Both the position numbers and the translations under genes were made by a program. From Nitratireductor sp. (GTDB taxonomy: Bacteria > Pseudomonadota > Alphaproteobacteria > Rhizobiales > Rhizobiaceae): a DNA stretch of 33,461 bases. The DNA lies in the NCBI GenBank assembly GCA_020441855.1, contig JAGRLL010000032.1, positions 1 through 33,461 of the forward strand. The letters are read 5' to 3'. The notes beneath the pieces were generated by a model. It was not told the origin of the DNA. It made no database searches and saw nothing but the letters and a program-made list of their open reading frames with translations. Below, piece after piece: positions 8,165-16,631 of this stretch (its first letter is position 1; each line of letters starts with the position of its first letter).

Positions 8165-9857
8165 GTTGATCCTCCATCCACTCCGGCATGATTTGCACGC
8201 CGTGTCCCATGCCGAGCGGTCCGAGCCGGACTGGCCCATCCGGAGCGGCAACGCAAAGATGCACCAGCTTGTCGTCGGTGCGTTCGACCGGTTCGACATA
8301 TCGAACCTTGCCGGACACCAGGTGCGTCACACACAGTTCACAACTCCCTGCCCTGCAGCCAGACGGCGGCAACAGCCCTTGAGCTTCGGCTGTCTCGAGC
8401 AGGGTCTCGCCCCGATTGACGACAGGGCCACCCAGTTCCGAAAACTGAACTTCACAGGCTTGGGTTTGAATGGGCATGCCGGTGGAAGCTAGCTTGAATG
8501 TTTCGGAGAGTATCCGCCAGGCTGGCACGCCGCGGTTTTGAAACTGGGCCCGCAAGTCGCTGACAAATCCGTCCGGCCCGCAAAGATATACCTCGTCGCC
8601 GTCCTCGAGCGCGCCAAGACTGTTGGCGGTCAGCCGTGGCTCACCTCCATTGCCGCGCGTGTGGATGACATCCAGCCGGAATTCGGGATACCGGCTCTGA
8701 AGCGCGGCGAGATCATCGCCAAGCGCCAGGTCCGACCGGTTCTTCCGCGAAATCGCCATCCGGGCCCTTCGCCCACGAGAAAGAGCATCGCTCGCAATTG
8801 CCACTAATGGTGTGATGCCGATCCCTGCGCCGACAAGCAACAAGCCGCAATCGTCCTCCGGGTCGGGATGGAAACTCCCCGCCGGCGGATTCGCGAGAAT
8901 GGTGTCGCCGGGGACGAGGGCATGGATCAGACCGGAACCCGAACCGGGCGAGCCATCCGGATTGCGCTCGAGCCGCACCGTAAGGCGAAGCGCGTCTGCG
9001 CCGGGTGCAGAGGAGATCGAATAACTGCGGCGCACGGGCATGCCTACCTTGTCCTGTAATGTGACCGGCAGGAACTGGCCTGCGAGATGCCTGGGCAGTG
9101 CTTCACCATCAGTCGGCACGAGATGGATTGATCGGATATTCTCCGTCTCGTCCCAGACCTTGGAAACGCGCATCCGACGCTGCCCCGGCAAATTCCCGAG
9201 AGCTGCCGACAGAGTCTGGGACAGTTTATTGCGAATGCTGGTCCGCCAGGCAGGCGAAAGACCGGTCGCCATCCCGGCTCGCCGCAACCGATTCGGATTG
9301 CGTCCAGCCCACTGGGTCTGGGCCAGGAATTCCAAGACCGTCGGCGAGGCGGTGTTGCTTTCGACCCGTTCGAACGTATCGCCGGAAGTTACCTTTCCTT
9401 CGCGCAGGACACGCAGATAAAAGCCAGTGCGCCCCGAAGCCAGGAAGCGGGTGGAAAAGTCCGGGCCTGCCTCCATCCGCATGACCAGTTTGAAACACGG
9501 TATTCTAGGTTCGCTGACCTGAAGCAGGCTCTCACCTGCCGCGAAGATGTCGCCAATACGGACCGTGCTCTCATCGAGCCCCGAAACCGTGAAGTTTTCG
9601 CCGAACGCGCCAAGGGCGAGGGCACGGCCTGTCTGTCTTTCCCAGTACGGATAGTGCTCGGCCGGATAAGCGTAAACGGCCTTGTGTTCACCGCCGTGAA
9701 ATCGCAGATCTGCCTGCCCGTCGCCAGCCAGCCGGGTCACCGATACATGTACCGGGCCTTCCACCGGCGCCTTGAAAATGCCGGTCTTCACTTCCTCGCC
9801 CCGATAATCGACCACTTTGGGCATGGATGTGCAGATGCTGAGAATGCGGCCTTCCAC
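8136..9857 (-). CDS. MOSC domain-flavin reductase-[2Fe-2S] fusion oxidoreductase
   Basis: This 573-residue, three-part protein starts with a YiiM-like MOSC domain (about 1-215), with the likely molybdenum-ligand Cys121 in SEPRIPCFKL. A ferredoxin-NADP reductase-type module follows (about 225-455: FAD motif RRSYSIS at 276-282, nucleotide motif VGAGIGITP at 342-350, CGPDG at 426-430). It ends in a plant-type [2Fe-2S] domain with Cys501, Cys506, Cys509 and Cys535. Thus reductase, ferredoxin and molybdenum domain are on one chain. MOSC enzymes such as mARC, YcbX and YiiM reduce N-hydroxylated substrates, including amidoximes, N-hydroxyguanidines and N-hydroxylated bases; a similar reaction here is inference. 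The GTG start at 9857 is set by the conserved N-terminus and lies 2 nt after the previous stop. The ribosome site is weak. Confidence 0.88.
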   Translation of the reverse strand: MEGRILSICTSMPKVVDYRGEEVKTGIFKAPVEGPVHVSVTRLAGDGQADLRFHGGEHKAVYAYPAEHYPYWERQTGRALALGAFGENFTVSGLDESTVRIGDIFAAGESLLQVSEPRIPCFKLVMRMEAGPDFSTRFLASGRTGFYLRVLREGKVTSGDTFERVESNTASPTVLEFLAQTQWAGRNPNRLRRAGMATGLSPAWRTSIRNKLSQTLSAALGNLPGQRRMRVSKVWDETENIRSIHLVPTDGEALPRHLAGQFLPVTLQDKVGMPVRRSYSISSAPGADALRLTVRLERNPDGSPGSGSGLIHALVPGDTILANPPAGSFHPDPEDDCGLLLVGAGIGITPLVAIASDALSRGRRARMAISRKNRSDLALGDDLAALQSRYPEFRLDVIHTRGNGGEPRLTANSLGALEDGDEVYLCGPDGFVSDLRAQFQNRGVPAWRILSETFKLASTGMPIQTQACEVQFSELGGPVVNRGETLLETAEAQGLLPPSGCRAGSCELCVTHLVSGKVRYVEPVERTDDKLVHLCVAAPDGPVRLGPLGMGHGVQIMPEWMEDQLGGLFERDD

Positions 9858-9859
9858 GA

Positions 9860-10594
9860 CTAGCCGGCCTTGTTCAGGAATTCCGAGATGATCTGATGGA
9901 ACCGGACATTGCCGAAACTTGGGAAATGGCCACCATGGACGATTCGCGGATCAAGTTCCGCCAACAATTGCATGGAGCGGCGATAGTCGGCCATGTTCGC
10001 GCCATCGCAGTCGGTAACAAGCGCTCCGTCATAAATCACGTCCTGAGCGATCAGCGTTCCCGTTGCTTCTTCCCACAGCGATACATGGCCGGGTGAGTGC
10101 CCAGGCGTGTGCAGCACCTCGAAGACGCGCCCGCCGAGGTCGATCCGGTCGCCGTGTTCAATCGTACCGGAAGCAGGTGCCGGCTGGATCCGATATGCGC
10201 TGGCATCCCAGCCTTCCGGCGGCGTCAGGAACAGTTCCGCATCGCGCCCATCCTCGGAGTAATAGTCGAAAAGTGTCAGATCGTTGCGCGGATCGGCTAG
10301 GATCGCGGCTTCGAGCGGGTGAACAAGTCGCTCCTCGAATTCCGCGGTCATTCCGATGTGGTCGAAATGCGTGTGGCTCGACACGCATATGACCGGGCGC
10401 TCCCCGAGGAGAGGCACATTGCGCCGTAACGGGAAAGCGCCAAGGCCGGTGTCGACCAGTAGGTCGAATTCTCGGCCGCGGACATGCCACATGTTACAAC
10501 GGAAGAAAGACGGCATCCACGGCTCGTGGATCAATGTGATCCCGTCCGCAAACGGGATGGTTTCGTACCAATCCGCTTCGCTGATCGCCTTCAT
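9860..10594 (-). CDS. Metallo-beta-lactamase-fold hydrolase
   Basis: This 244-residue protein has the full binuclear metal set: HTHFDH (His74, His76, Asp78, His79), His166 in HTPGHSPGH, Asp185 in AQDVIYDG, and a C-terminal His220 or His223 (VHGGH). The fold covers thioesterase, lactonase, glyoxalase II and other hydrolases. The TPGHSPGH motif is the glyoxalase II/lactonase-like form, but no specific function can be assigned. There is no signal peptide. It lies 3 nt after the ABC ATPase stop and 2 nt before the MOSC fusion, so it is clearly in the operon. A role on a lactam, lactone or thioester made in the same pathway is inference. Confidence 0.85.
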   Translation of the reverse strand: MKAISEADWYETIPFADGITLIHEPWMPSFFRCNMWHVRGREFDLLVDTGLGAFPLRRNVPLLGERPVICVSSHTHFDHIGMTAEFEERLVHPLEAAILADPRNDLTLFDYYSEDGRDAELFLTPPEGWDASAYRIQPAPASGTIEHGDRIDLGGRVFEVLHTPGHSPGHVSLWEEATGTLIAQDVIYDGALVTDCDGANMADYRRSMQLLAELDPRIVHGGHFPSFGNVRFHQIISEFLNKAG

Positions 10595-10597
10595 CGG

Positions 10598-11629
10598 CTA
10601 GGCCTCCAGCGCGGTCGCGCCGCCGCGTTTGAGGAAGATCTCGACCTTCTCGCCGGCATTGGCGATATCCACCGGGGGAACGCGAAGCCGGATCGTCTCA
10701 TTCCCCAATTTGGCGGTCACCCTGACGAAGCCACCCTGGAAAACCGTTTCGTCCAGATCAGCCAGTCCCAGCGAGACCGATCCGTCCGAAGACGTTAGCG
10801 CCAGGTTCTCGGGCCGGATCGAGACACCTGCCACCCCGTTTCCGGCGACCGGAAAACGGCCCAGTTGCGTATCGGCAAACCCGCCGATGACGGTGCCTTC
10901 CACTATGTTGCTTTCGCCCATGAACTGCGCCGAGAACCGGCTGCGAGGACGGGAATAGACGTCCTGCGGCGGCCCGGCATCCTCGATCACGCCGTCTTTC
11001 ATGATGATGATCTTGTCGGCAATCGCCATGGCCTCTTCCTGATCGTGCGTGACGTGAACGAACGTCCGGCCTTCCCGCTTCTGCAAGGCGCGAAGCTCGT
11101 CCTGCATTTGGCGCCGAAGGTTGAGGTCAAGGGCGCCAAGCGGTTCGTCGAGCAGCAAGATTGCGGGCTGTGTCACAAGGGCACGCGCCAGCGCGATACG
11201 CTGACGCTGACCGCCGGAGGCTTCGGAAATCCTGCGGTTCTCGAACCCTGCGAGCCCGACCATCTCCAGGGCATCGGCTACCCTGCGCTTGATCTCGGCC
11301 TTGGCGATCTTGCGAACGCTCAGTCCGAAGCCGACATTTTCGCCAACGTTCAAATGGGGAAACAGGGCATAGTCCTGGAAAACGGTCGCCGTCGGTCTTT
11401 GCGCAGGCTGCATCATCGTGATGTCTGCGGTGTCGAGCAGCATGGTGCCTGCGGTCGGCGCGGTGAAGCCCCCGATCATGGACAGCAATGTCGTCTTGCC
11501 GGAACCGGACGGCCCGAGCAGAACCACATAGGTCGACGCGGGAATGTCCAACGTCAGGTCGCGAACGGCAACCACTTCACCGAAATGCTTGGTGAGCCCC
11601 CTGAGGGAAAGGTGTGCTGCCTTAGTCAT
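10598..11629 (-). CDS. Spermidine/putrescine-type ABC transporter ATP-binding protein (PotA family)
   Basis: The ATG at 11629 (MTKAAHLSLRGLTKHFGE) is chosen because it begins the ABC domain and overlaps the upstream permease stop by 8 nt; the longer upstream frame is a low-complexity Ser run read through the permease gene. The 343-residue protein shows Walker A GPSGSGKTT, signature ASGGQRQR, Walker B LLLDEPLGALD and the H-loop VTHDQEEA. A C-terminal TOBE region (about 240-340) is typical of PotA/PotG importers. It powers import through the two permeases encoded before it. Confidence 0.92.
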   Translation of the reverse strand: MTKAAHLSLRGLTKHFGEVVAVRDLTLDIPASTYVVLLGPSGSGKTTLLSMIGGFTAPTAGTMLLDTADITMMQPAQRPTATVFQDYALFPHLNVGENVGFGLSVRKIAKAEIKRRVADALEMVGLAGFENRRISEASGGQRQRIALARALVTQPAILLLDEPLGALDLNLRRQMQDELRALQKREGRTFVHVTHDQEEAMAIADKIIIMKDGVIEDAGPPQDVYSRPRSRFSAQFMGESNIVEGTVIGGFADTQLGRFPVAGNGVAGVSIRPENLALTSSDGSVSLGLADLDETVFQGGFVRVTAKLGNETIRLRVPPVDIANAGEKVEIFLKRGGATALEA

Positions 11630-12410
11630 TTGGCTTCTTTCTGAAGAGGAAGAGCTCGACGAAGAGTGCAAAACAGATCGAGACGAGGAAGACCAGCGTT
11701 CCGGCCGCATTCGTCTGCGGATCGAGACCGGTCCGCAACAGGCCCCAGATCACCACCGGCAGGGTCGGGTCGAAGCCGGACAGCAGGAAGGCCACGATGA
11801 ACTCGTCCCAGGAGAAGGTGAAACAAAGCGCGAAGGCCGCGATGATGGGGATTTTCAGGGACGGCAGCGTGACGCGGAAGAACACCTGCATCTCTGACGC
11901 GCCGAGGTCCCGTGCTGCAGCCTCCAGGCGGGCCTGCGCCGTGTCGAACTGGACGTAGAGAATGGCAAAGGCCAGCGGCAGGTTCAGCACCACATGGCCG
12001 ATCACGACGAAGCCGATCGACTTTGGAACATAGTCCGAAAAGCTGACCATCAGACCGATGCCGACGATCAGGTAGGAAACTGCAAGCGGCATCAGCAGCA
12101 GCGCTTCGACAAGCTTGCGACCCGGCACCCTGTGCCGGGAAAGTCCCCAACCGGCAAGCAGCGCCAGCGCCACCGAAATCACGGAGGAAACCAGTCCGAC
12201 GACGATGGAAGACCCTGTCGCGGACATGACGCGGGCATTGCCGAGAATGCGGCCATACCATTCAAGGGTCGGTCCGTGGAACGGCGGCACCGGAACCCGC
12301 CCGTCATGAACGGAAAACAGGACAAGCGTTACGACCGGCAGATAGATGAAGGCCAGGGCAATCACGATGATCGCCGTCGTGATCAGGGCCGACGAGATCC
12401 TGCCGTTCAT
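11622..12410 (-). CDS. ABC transporter permease, PotC family
   Basis: This 262-residue inner-membrane protein has about six membrane segments and the EAA loop that docks the ATPase (EAAARDLGASEMQVFFRVTLP region, about 163-183). It belongs to the PotC/PotI branch. Its ATG overlaps the end of the partner permease gene by 4 nt (ATGA), and its own stop overlaps the ATPase start by 8 nt, so the transporter genes are translationally coupled. Confidence 0.92.
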   Translation of the reverse strand: MNGRISSALITTAIIVIALAFIYLPVVTLVLFSVHDGRVPVPPFHGPTLEWYGRILGNARVMSATGSSIVVGLVSSVISVALALLAGWGLSRHRVPGRKLVEALLLMPLAVSYLIVGIGLMVSFSDYVPKSIGFVVIGHVVLNLPLAFAILYVQFDTAQARLEAAARDLGASEMQVFFRVTLPSLKIPIIAAFALCFTFSWDEFIVAFLLSGFDPTLPVVIWGLLRTGLDPQTNAAGTLVFLVSICFALFVELFLFRKKPND

Positions 12411-13291
12411 GATCGTTCCGCCGTGAGCTTGCGCGCCATTAGGAGGTAGGCGAGGCTGACCACCAGCATCATGCTCACCGACAGGGCCGCAGCCATGGGG
12501 ATGTCGGCCCGCCGCTGGATCTGCATGATGATGGTTTGCGGCAGCACGAGTTCATTGTTGCCACCAAGGATTTGCGGCGTCACATAGTCGCCAATCGTCA
12601 CGACGATGATCAGGAAGACGCCGGCAACGACTCCGGGAATGGATAGCGGGAAGACCACCCTCCAGAAGGTTTGCCACTGGGTTGCACCAAGATCGCGCGC
12701 TGCCAGTATCAGCCTGGGATTGATGCGCGCAAGGCTGGCGTAGATCGTCAGCGTCCCCAGCATTGTGAAGAAGTGAACGAAGCCGAGAATGGTCGCGCCC
12801 TTGGTGAAGGACAGCGTCAGCGGCTCGGAAAGCAGGCCGGTCGAGAGCAGTGCCTGATTGACGACGCCATTGGGAGCAAGGACCAGAAGCCAGGCGTAGG
12901 ACCGCACCACATAGGACGTCCAGAAAGGCAAGACGGCGAGCATGAGGCATAGCCGCCTCAGGCGGGGCGCGACCCGGAATGCGATCGTCGCGGCAAGTGG
13001 ATAGGCGAGGCAGATCGAAATAACCGCGACAATGGCGGTGAGTTCGAGGGAGTTGAACAGGGATTCCCGGAAATAACCCTGAGTGGCGAAGCGTTCGTAA
13101 TTGGCGAGGGTCAACTCGTCGCCAATGCGTCCGCCGATCTTCTTGAACAGGGAGAGCCAGAAGATCGCCAGCGTCGGTATCAGGAAGAATGCAAGTGTCC
13201 ACAGCGCTGCGGGAGCGACGAGGAGCAGGCCTTGCCTGCGTTCCCGTCGCTCCGCGAGCTTCTCCGGGGAGACTGTGGTCGTGAGCGTCAT
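12407..13291 (-). CDS. ABC transporter permease, PotB family
   Basis: This 294-residue inner-membrane protein has about six membrane helices, a first helix around residues 21-48, and an EAA-type loop (ARDLGATQWQTFWRVVFPLS). It is the PotB/PotH partner of the neighbouring PotC-type subunit. It starts 6 nt after the binding-protein stop and overlaps the PotC-type gene by 4 nt. The substrate is set by the binding protein and is not defined here. Confidence 0.92.
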   Translation of the reverse strand: MTLTTTVSPEKLAERRERRQGLLLVAPAALWTLAFFLIPTLAIFWLSLFKKIGGRIGDELTLANYERFATQGYFRESLFNSLELTAIVAVISICLAYPLAATIAFRVAPRLRRLCLMLAVLPFWTSYVVRSYAWLLVLAPNGVVNQALLSTGLLSEPLTLSFTKGATILGFVHFFTMLGTLTIYASLARINPRLILAARDLGATQWQTFWRVVFPLSIPGVVAGVFLIIVVTIGDYVTPQILGGNNELVLPQTIIMQIQRRADIPMAAALSVSMMLVVSLAYLLMARKLTAERS

Positions 13292-13297
13292 CGATGC

Positions 13298-14341
13298 CTA
13301 CTGGATCTTCTCTGCCCACAGATCCTGCATAGCCTGATCCATTTCTTCTGTCGGCGAGTAGTAGGGATAGGATTTGGCAAGGAACCCAGGCTGTTCATCC
13401 CAGCGCAACCTTTTCTTCTGCTCGTCACTCAGGGCCGCCTTCGAATTGGCCGGCATGCCCCAGTAGCAGGACGAGGTCGAGAGGCGAGCCTGACCTTCCG
13501 GGGAGAGAATGTACTGGACGAATTTCTTGGCGTCCTCCTTCTTTTCCGAACCGGCCATCACACCCACGGCCTGCTGCCAGCGGATGCCGCCAATGTCGGG
13601 CAGCACCCAGTCGAGGTTCGGCTGTTCGGCCTGAAGGCCGGCCACGGCATATTCCCCGCCACCAACCAGTATTCCGGCCTGCCCGGTGGCGAGTGCCGTC
13701 TGAGAAGTGACCACGTCGCCCACCAGCGCCGCATTGGCCCGCAAGGCTTCCAGTTTCTCGCCGATCGCCGGCAGGTCTTCCGCCACAAGCTGGGATGGTT
13801 CCTTGCCTATGGCTAAAGCCAGTTGGGAGATGATCGAGAGATAATAGTCGTAGATGATCAGATTGCCCTTCTGATCTGCGCTCCAGAGCGTCTCGATGTC
13901 CCGGGCCTGCTCGATGCTCACCTTGTTGGAATCGAAAGCAATGGCGTTGTAGCCGAATTTCTCGGGCACCGCGTAGGTCACGCCATCAACCTGATGGTAA
14001 TCGCTGAGCCGAACCTCCGGGAACACGTCGTCGAGAGGAAAGTCCGCCGGATCGATCGGCGCGAGAAGTCCGCGCTCCACGACACGTCGCACGTCGGTCG
14101 TGTCGACCACGAGCACGTCCCAGTCGGCCGGTTTTGATTGTTCCAGAAGTGCCAGGGCAGTGCCTGTACCCTCATATTCACGGACATTCACCTTGATCCC
14201 CGTTGCCTCGGTAAACGGTTCGAGGAACGCCGGATCCGTGTGGTCGCACCACACCAGCGCATTAATTTCCTGAGCTTTGGCACCGAAGCCACTGAATAGT
14301 ATCGTGGCCGCGATCGCGACGAGCGACTTGAACGCTTTCAT
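13298..14341 (-). CDS. Periplasmic polyamine/guanidino-type ABC substrate-binding protein (PotD family)
   Basis: This 347-residue protein has a Sec signal peptide ending near AKA|QE (residue 23). The mature part follows the PotD/family 1 binding-protein layout. AAAGGA lies upstream of the ATG, and the ureohydrolase stop is just 1 nt before the start. Together with the two permeases and the ATPase it makes a complete importer. Because it is co-transcribed with a ureohydrolase, a guanidino compound such as 4-guanidinobutyrate or agmatine is a reasonable ligand, but the pocket residues cannot be judged by eye. Confidence 0.9.
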   Translation of the reverse strand: MKAFKSLVAIAATILFSGFGAKAQEINALVWCDHTDPAFLEPFTEATGIKVNVREYEGTGTALALLEQSKPADWDVLVVDTTDVRRVVERGLLAPIDPADFPLDDVFPEVRLSDYHQVDGVTYAVPEKFGYNAIAFDSNKVSIEQARDIETLWSADQKGNLIIYDYYLSIISQLALAIGKEPSQLVAEDLPAIGEKLEALRANAALVGDVVTSQTALATGQAGILVGGGEYAVAGLQAEQPNLDWVLPDIGGIRWQQAVGVMAGSEKKEDAKKFVQYILSPEGQARLSTSSCYWGMPANSKAALSDEQKKRLRWDEQPGFLAKSYPYYSPTEEMDQAMQDLWAEKIQ

Positions 14342-14342
14342 T

Positions 14343-15338
14343 CTAGAAAATCCTTTCGTTCAGAGGGTCGGAAGCAACGTTCTTCCTGCGGTGGCTTTCC
14401 ACCTTTGGAAGGGCACAGAGCATTTCAAACAGAAGATTGGAGGCGAGCAGCGCCGTGGTGCCGCTTGGATCGTATGGCGGCGAGACCTCGACCAAATCGC
14501 AGCCGATCAAGTTCAGACCGGCGCAGCCACGCACGATTTCAAGCGCCTGGATCGTTGTCAGCCCACCCATTTCCTGGGTGCCAGTTCCAGGAGCCAGGCC
14601 GGGGTCAATGCTGTCGATGTCGAAGGAAAGGTAGGTCGGCGCATCGCCAATCTTGGAACGCACCACTTCCATCAGCGGTGCCAGCGAGCGGTGCCAGCAA
14701 TGTTCGGCCGGCACGACGGTAAACCCCCTCTCGCGGGACCAGTTGAAGTCGTCGGCGGAATAACCGGAGCCGCGCAGACCGATTTGAAACACCTTTTCAT
14801 TGATCAGTGCACCGGCCTCGCAGGCCCTGCGAAAAGGTGTGCCATGGGCGATTTTCTCGCCGAACATCTCGTCATTGATATCCGCATGGGCGTCGACATG
14901 GACAAGTGCAACCGGCCCGTAATGCGCGCTGGCCGCCTTGAGGATAGGCCAGGAAATCGTGTGATCCCCGCCCATCGTCAGCGGCACGCAACCGGATGCG
15001 AATATCTCGGAATAGCGGTGGCCAATGATCTCGACCGATGCCTTGAGATCGAATGTGTTGATCGCGACATCTCCGATGTCGGCCACCTGGATGCAGTCGA
15101 AGGGGGCGGCACCGGTAGCCATGTTGTAGGGGCGGATCATCGTGCTTTCCGCGCGTATCTGCCGGGGTCCGAAACGGGTCCCGGGGCGGTTCGACGCGCC
15201 AACGTCAATCGGAACTCCGACAAAACAAGCCTCAATGCCCTCGCATTGCGTGGCAGTGGGTAACCGCATCATCGTCAGCGGACCGCCAAAACGTGGCATC
15301 TCGTTTCCGCCAAGTGGCTGATTGTAGGTTTTGCTCAC
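14343..15338 (-). CDS. speB: Ureohydrolase: guanidinobutyrase/agmatinase-type
   Basis: The arginase-fold dimanganese ligands are all present: His126 (GGDH), Asp149, His151 and Asp153 (HVDAHAD), and Asp240 and Asp242 (SFDIDSIDP). The N-terminus QPLGGNEMPRFGGP resembles Pseudomonas guanidinobutyrase GbuA as I remember it, so 4-guanidinobutyrate hydrolysis to GABA and urea is as likely as agmatine hydrolysis; the SpeB-style name is generic. I place the start at a GTG at 15338 (SKTYNQPL...), giving 331 residues, with AGGGCAGGG just upstream; an ATG at 15362 would add eight residues. It is the first gene of the operon, followed after 1 nt by the importer's binding protein. Confidence 0.88.
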   Translation of the reverse strand: MSKTYNQPLGGNEMPRFGGPLTMMRLPTATQCEGIEACFVGVPIDVGASNRPGTRFGPRQIRAESTMIRPYNMATGAAPFDCIQVADIGDVAINTFDLKASVEIIGHRYSEIFASGCVPLTMGGDHTISWPILKAASAHYGPVALVHVDAHADINDEMFGEKIAHGTPFRRACEAGALINEKVFQIGLRGSGYSADDFNWSRERGFTVVPAEHCWHRSLAPLMEVVRSKIGDAPTYLSFDIDSIDPGLAPGTGTQEMGGLTTIQALEIVRGCAGLNLIGCDLVEVSPPYDPSGTTALLASNLLFEMLCALPKVESHRRKNVASDPLNERIF

Positions 15339-15415
15339 ACTCAACCCTGCCCTTTGCACCATGTCCGGAAAATATAGGCAGGGTGTGAGAGGAACTGGGA
15401 TATCGATCTTGGCAA

Positions 15416-15437
15416 GTTTAGTTTTGCAAAACCAAAC
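15416..15437. promoter_or_regulatory. 22-bp near-perfect palindrome upstream of the ureohydrolase operon
   Basis: GTTTAGTTTTGCAAAACCAAAC is an inverted repeat with a single mismatched pair. It lies 78 bp upstream of the GTG of the ureohydrolase gene and 6 nt past the LysR stop. It contains the T-N11-A form expected of LysR operators. It is a candidate binding site for the adjacent LysR protein; this is not shown by sequence alone. Confidence 0.55.
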
Positions 15438-15443
15438 GTATTG

Positions 15444-16412
15444 TCAGCCTGTACCATGCGCGGCCAGAACCTCGGCAACAAAGCGCGAAACGACCCTCGT
15501 TTTGGGCGCAGAATGACGCTGAATGAGATCGAACTCGCATGAGTACTGCAGCTCGTCTGGACAGATCTGGCGCAGTTTGCCAGTCTTAGTCCACTGTTCT
15601 GCGTAGTGATTGGGTAGAAAGCCCAGATATTGGCCGGACAGGATAAGGATGAGTTGCGGCTCGATCTGGTAGCTCGTTGCGTTGATATTCGTGAATCCGA
15701 GCCGCATCAGGATATCGTCGCGCCAGTAGCCGCGGCTCACGACCGGCCAGTTCCTCACTTCATCGGGCGAAATGTCCGCTGCCTGCCGACCGTAGAGCGG
15801 ATGGAGGTCGGAGCAGAACACGCCATGCGTTTCCTCGTAGAGCGGCTGATACCTGATGCTGCCGGATTTGAAGGCGAAACTCCCGATGCCCAGGTGGAGG
15901 TCGCCGGTTCGCACCCGTTCCTGCAGGACATTCGGCGTGTCTTCGAATATCTCGATGGTAACAGCGGTCGCGCTAGACTTGAAGTTTGCCAGGGCTTCGG
16001 GCAGGCGCATCACCGGGTCCGTTGACATCGCGTCTACAATGCCTATCCGCAAATTGCCGACCAACCGCTCGCGCAGGCTGTCCATCGCACCGGAAAACTC
16101 GTCCATCGCGGTGAACATGTTGCGTGCGGCATCCAGCACATATTGCCCCTTGAGTGTCAGCTTGAATCCGGAGCGACCACGATCGCAAAGCCTGACGCCA
16201 AGCCGCTCTTCAAGCGCGGCAACGTGATTGGAGATGGACGAAAGGCTCAGGCCGGTCTCCACCTGCGCCTGGGCGAAGCCGCGATTTCGCGCAACGGCAT
16301 CGAAGACCCGCAAGGCGGTCAAATCTGATCGAGATATTCGCATATCGAGCAAGGCAAGTTTGACCGGGTCCCATTGGCAGTCCGGCAGCATGCCAGTAGC
16401 CGGCATGGACAT
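15444..16412 (-). CDS. LysR-family transcriptional regulator
   Basis: The N-terminal winged helix is clear (RSDLTALRVFDAVARNRGFAQAQVETGLSLSSISNHVAALEERLG), followed by a LysR effector-binding domain to the end. I place the start at the ATG at 16412 (MSMPATGMLPD...), giving 322 residues. An ATG at 16343 (MRISRSDL) would give 299, nearer the family norm; neither has a strong ribosome site. It lies upstream of, and in the same direction as, the ureohydrolase operon, separated by about 105 bp holding a 22-bp palindrome, so it probably controls that operon. LysR proteins usually activate with an effector from the pathway. The effector is unknown. Confidence 0.87.
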   Translation of the reverse strand: MSMPATGMLPDCQWDPVKLALLDMRISRSDLTALRVFDAVARNRGFAQAQVETGLSLSSISNHVAALEERLGVRLCDRGRSGFKLTLKGQYVLDAARNMFTAMDEFSGAMDSLRERLVGNLRIGIVDAMSTDPVMRLPEALANFKSSATAVTIEIFEDTPNVLQERVRTGDLHLGIGSFAFKSGSIRYQPLYEETHGVFCSDLHPLYGRQAADISPDEVRNWPVVSRGYWRDDILMRLGFTNINATSYQIEPQLILILSGQYLGFLPNHYAEQWTKTGKLRQICPDELQYSCEFDLIQRHSAPKTRVVSRFVAEVLAAHGTG

Positions 16413-16631
16413 GGGCCTCGGGTTTATTTGGACCTGCCGGCAGCCTAGGCCGCCGGGATTAGTCAAGGCAAGATGACTTTTTGGGAGCTGGCGGATTGGA
16501 TCCCAACGCGTGCAGGAATGTGCGGACTTGCAAGACAGGTAGAGATTGAGAGCTTCCAGCAGAATTCGGGACTCGCTGTTCGCGAACAATCCTGAAAAGA
16601 GTTGGTGCAATCGCGATCTAGATGGTCTGGT
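16413..16631. other. Spacer between the enamidase and LysR genes
   Basis: These 219 bases must hold the LysR promoter and any enamidase terminator, since both genes read leftward. I see no convincing promoter boxes and no strong T-tailed hairpin. The TTWGTATACTAA operator is absent here, which fits the LysR gene being outside the nicotinate regulon. Confidence 0.4.

Noticed and set aside
10598..11710. Longer version of the ABC ATPase with a poly-Ser N-terminus
   Set aside because: The extra 27 residues come from reading the permease gene in another frame; the ATG at 11629 begins the ABC domain directly and overlaps the permease stop.
14277..15263. Rightward 328-codon frame opposite the ureohydrolase
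   Set aside because: The opposite strand has all six arginase-family metal ligands in place; the rightward frame is a shadow.
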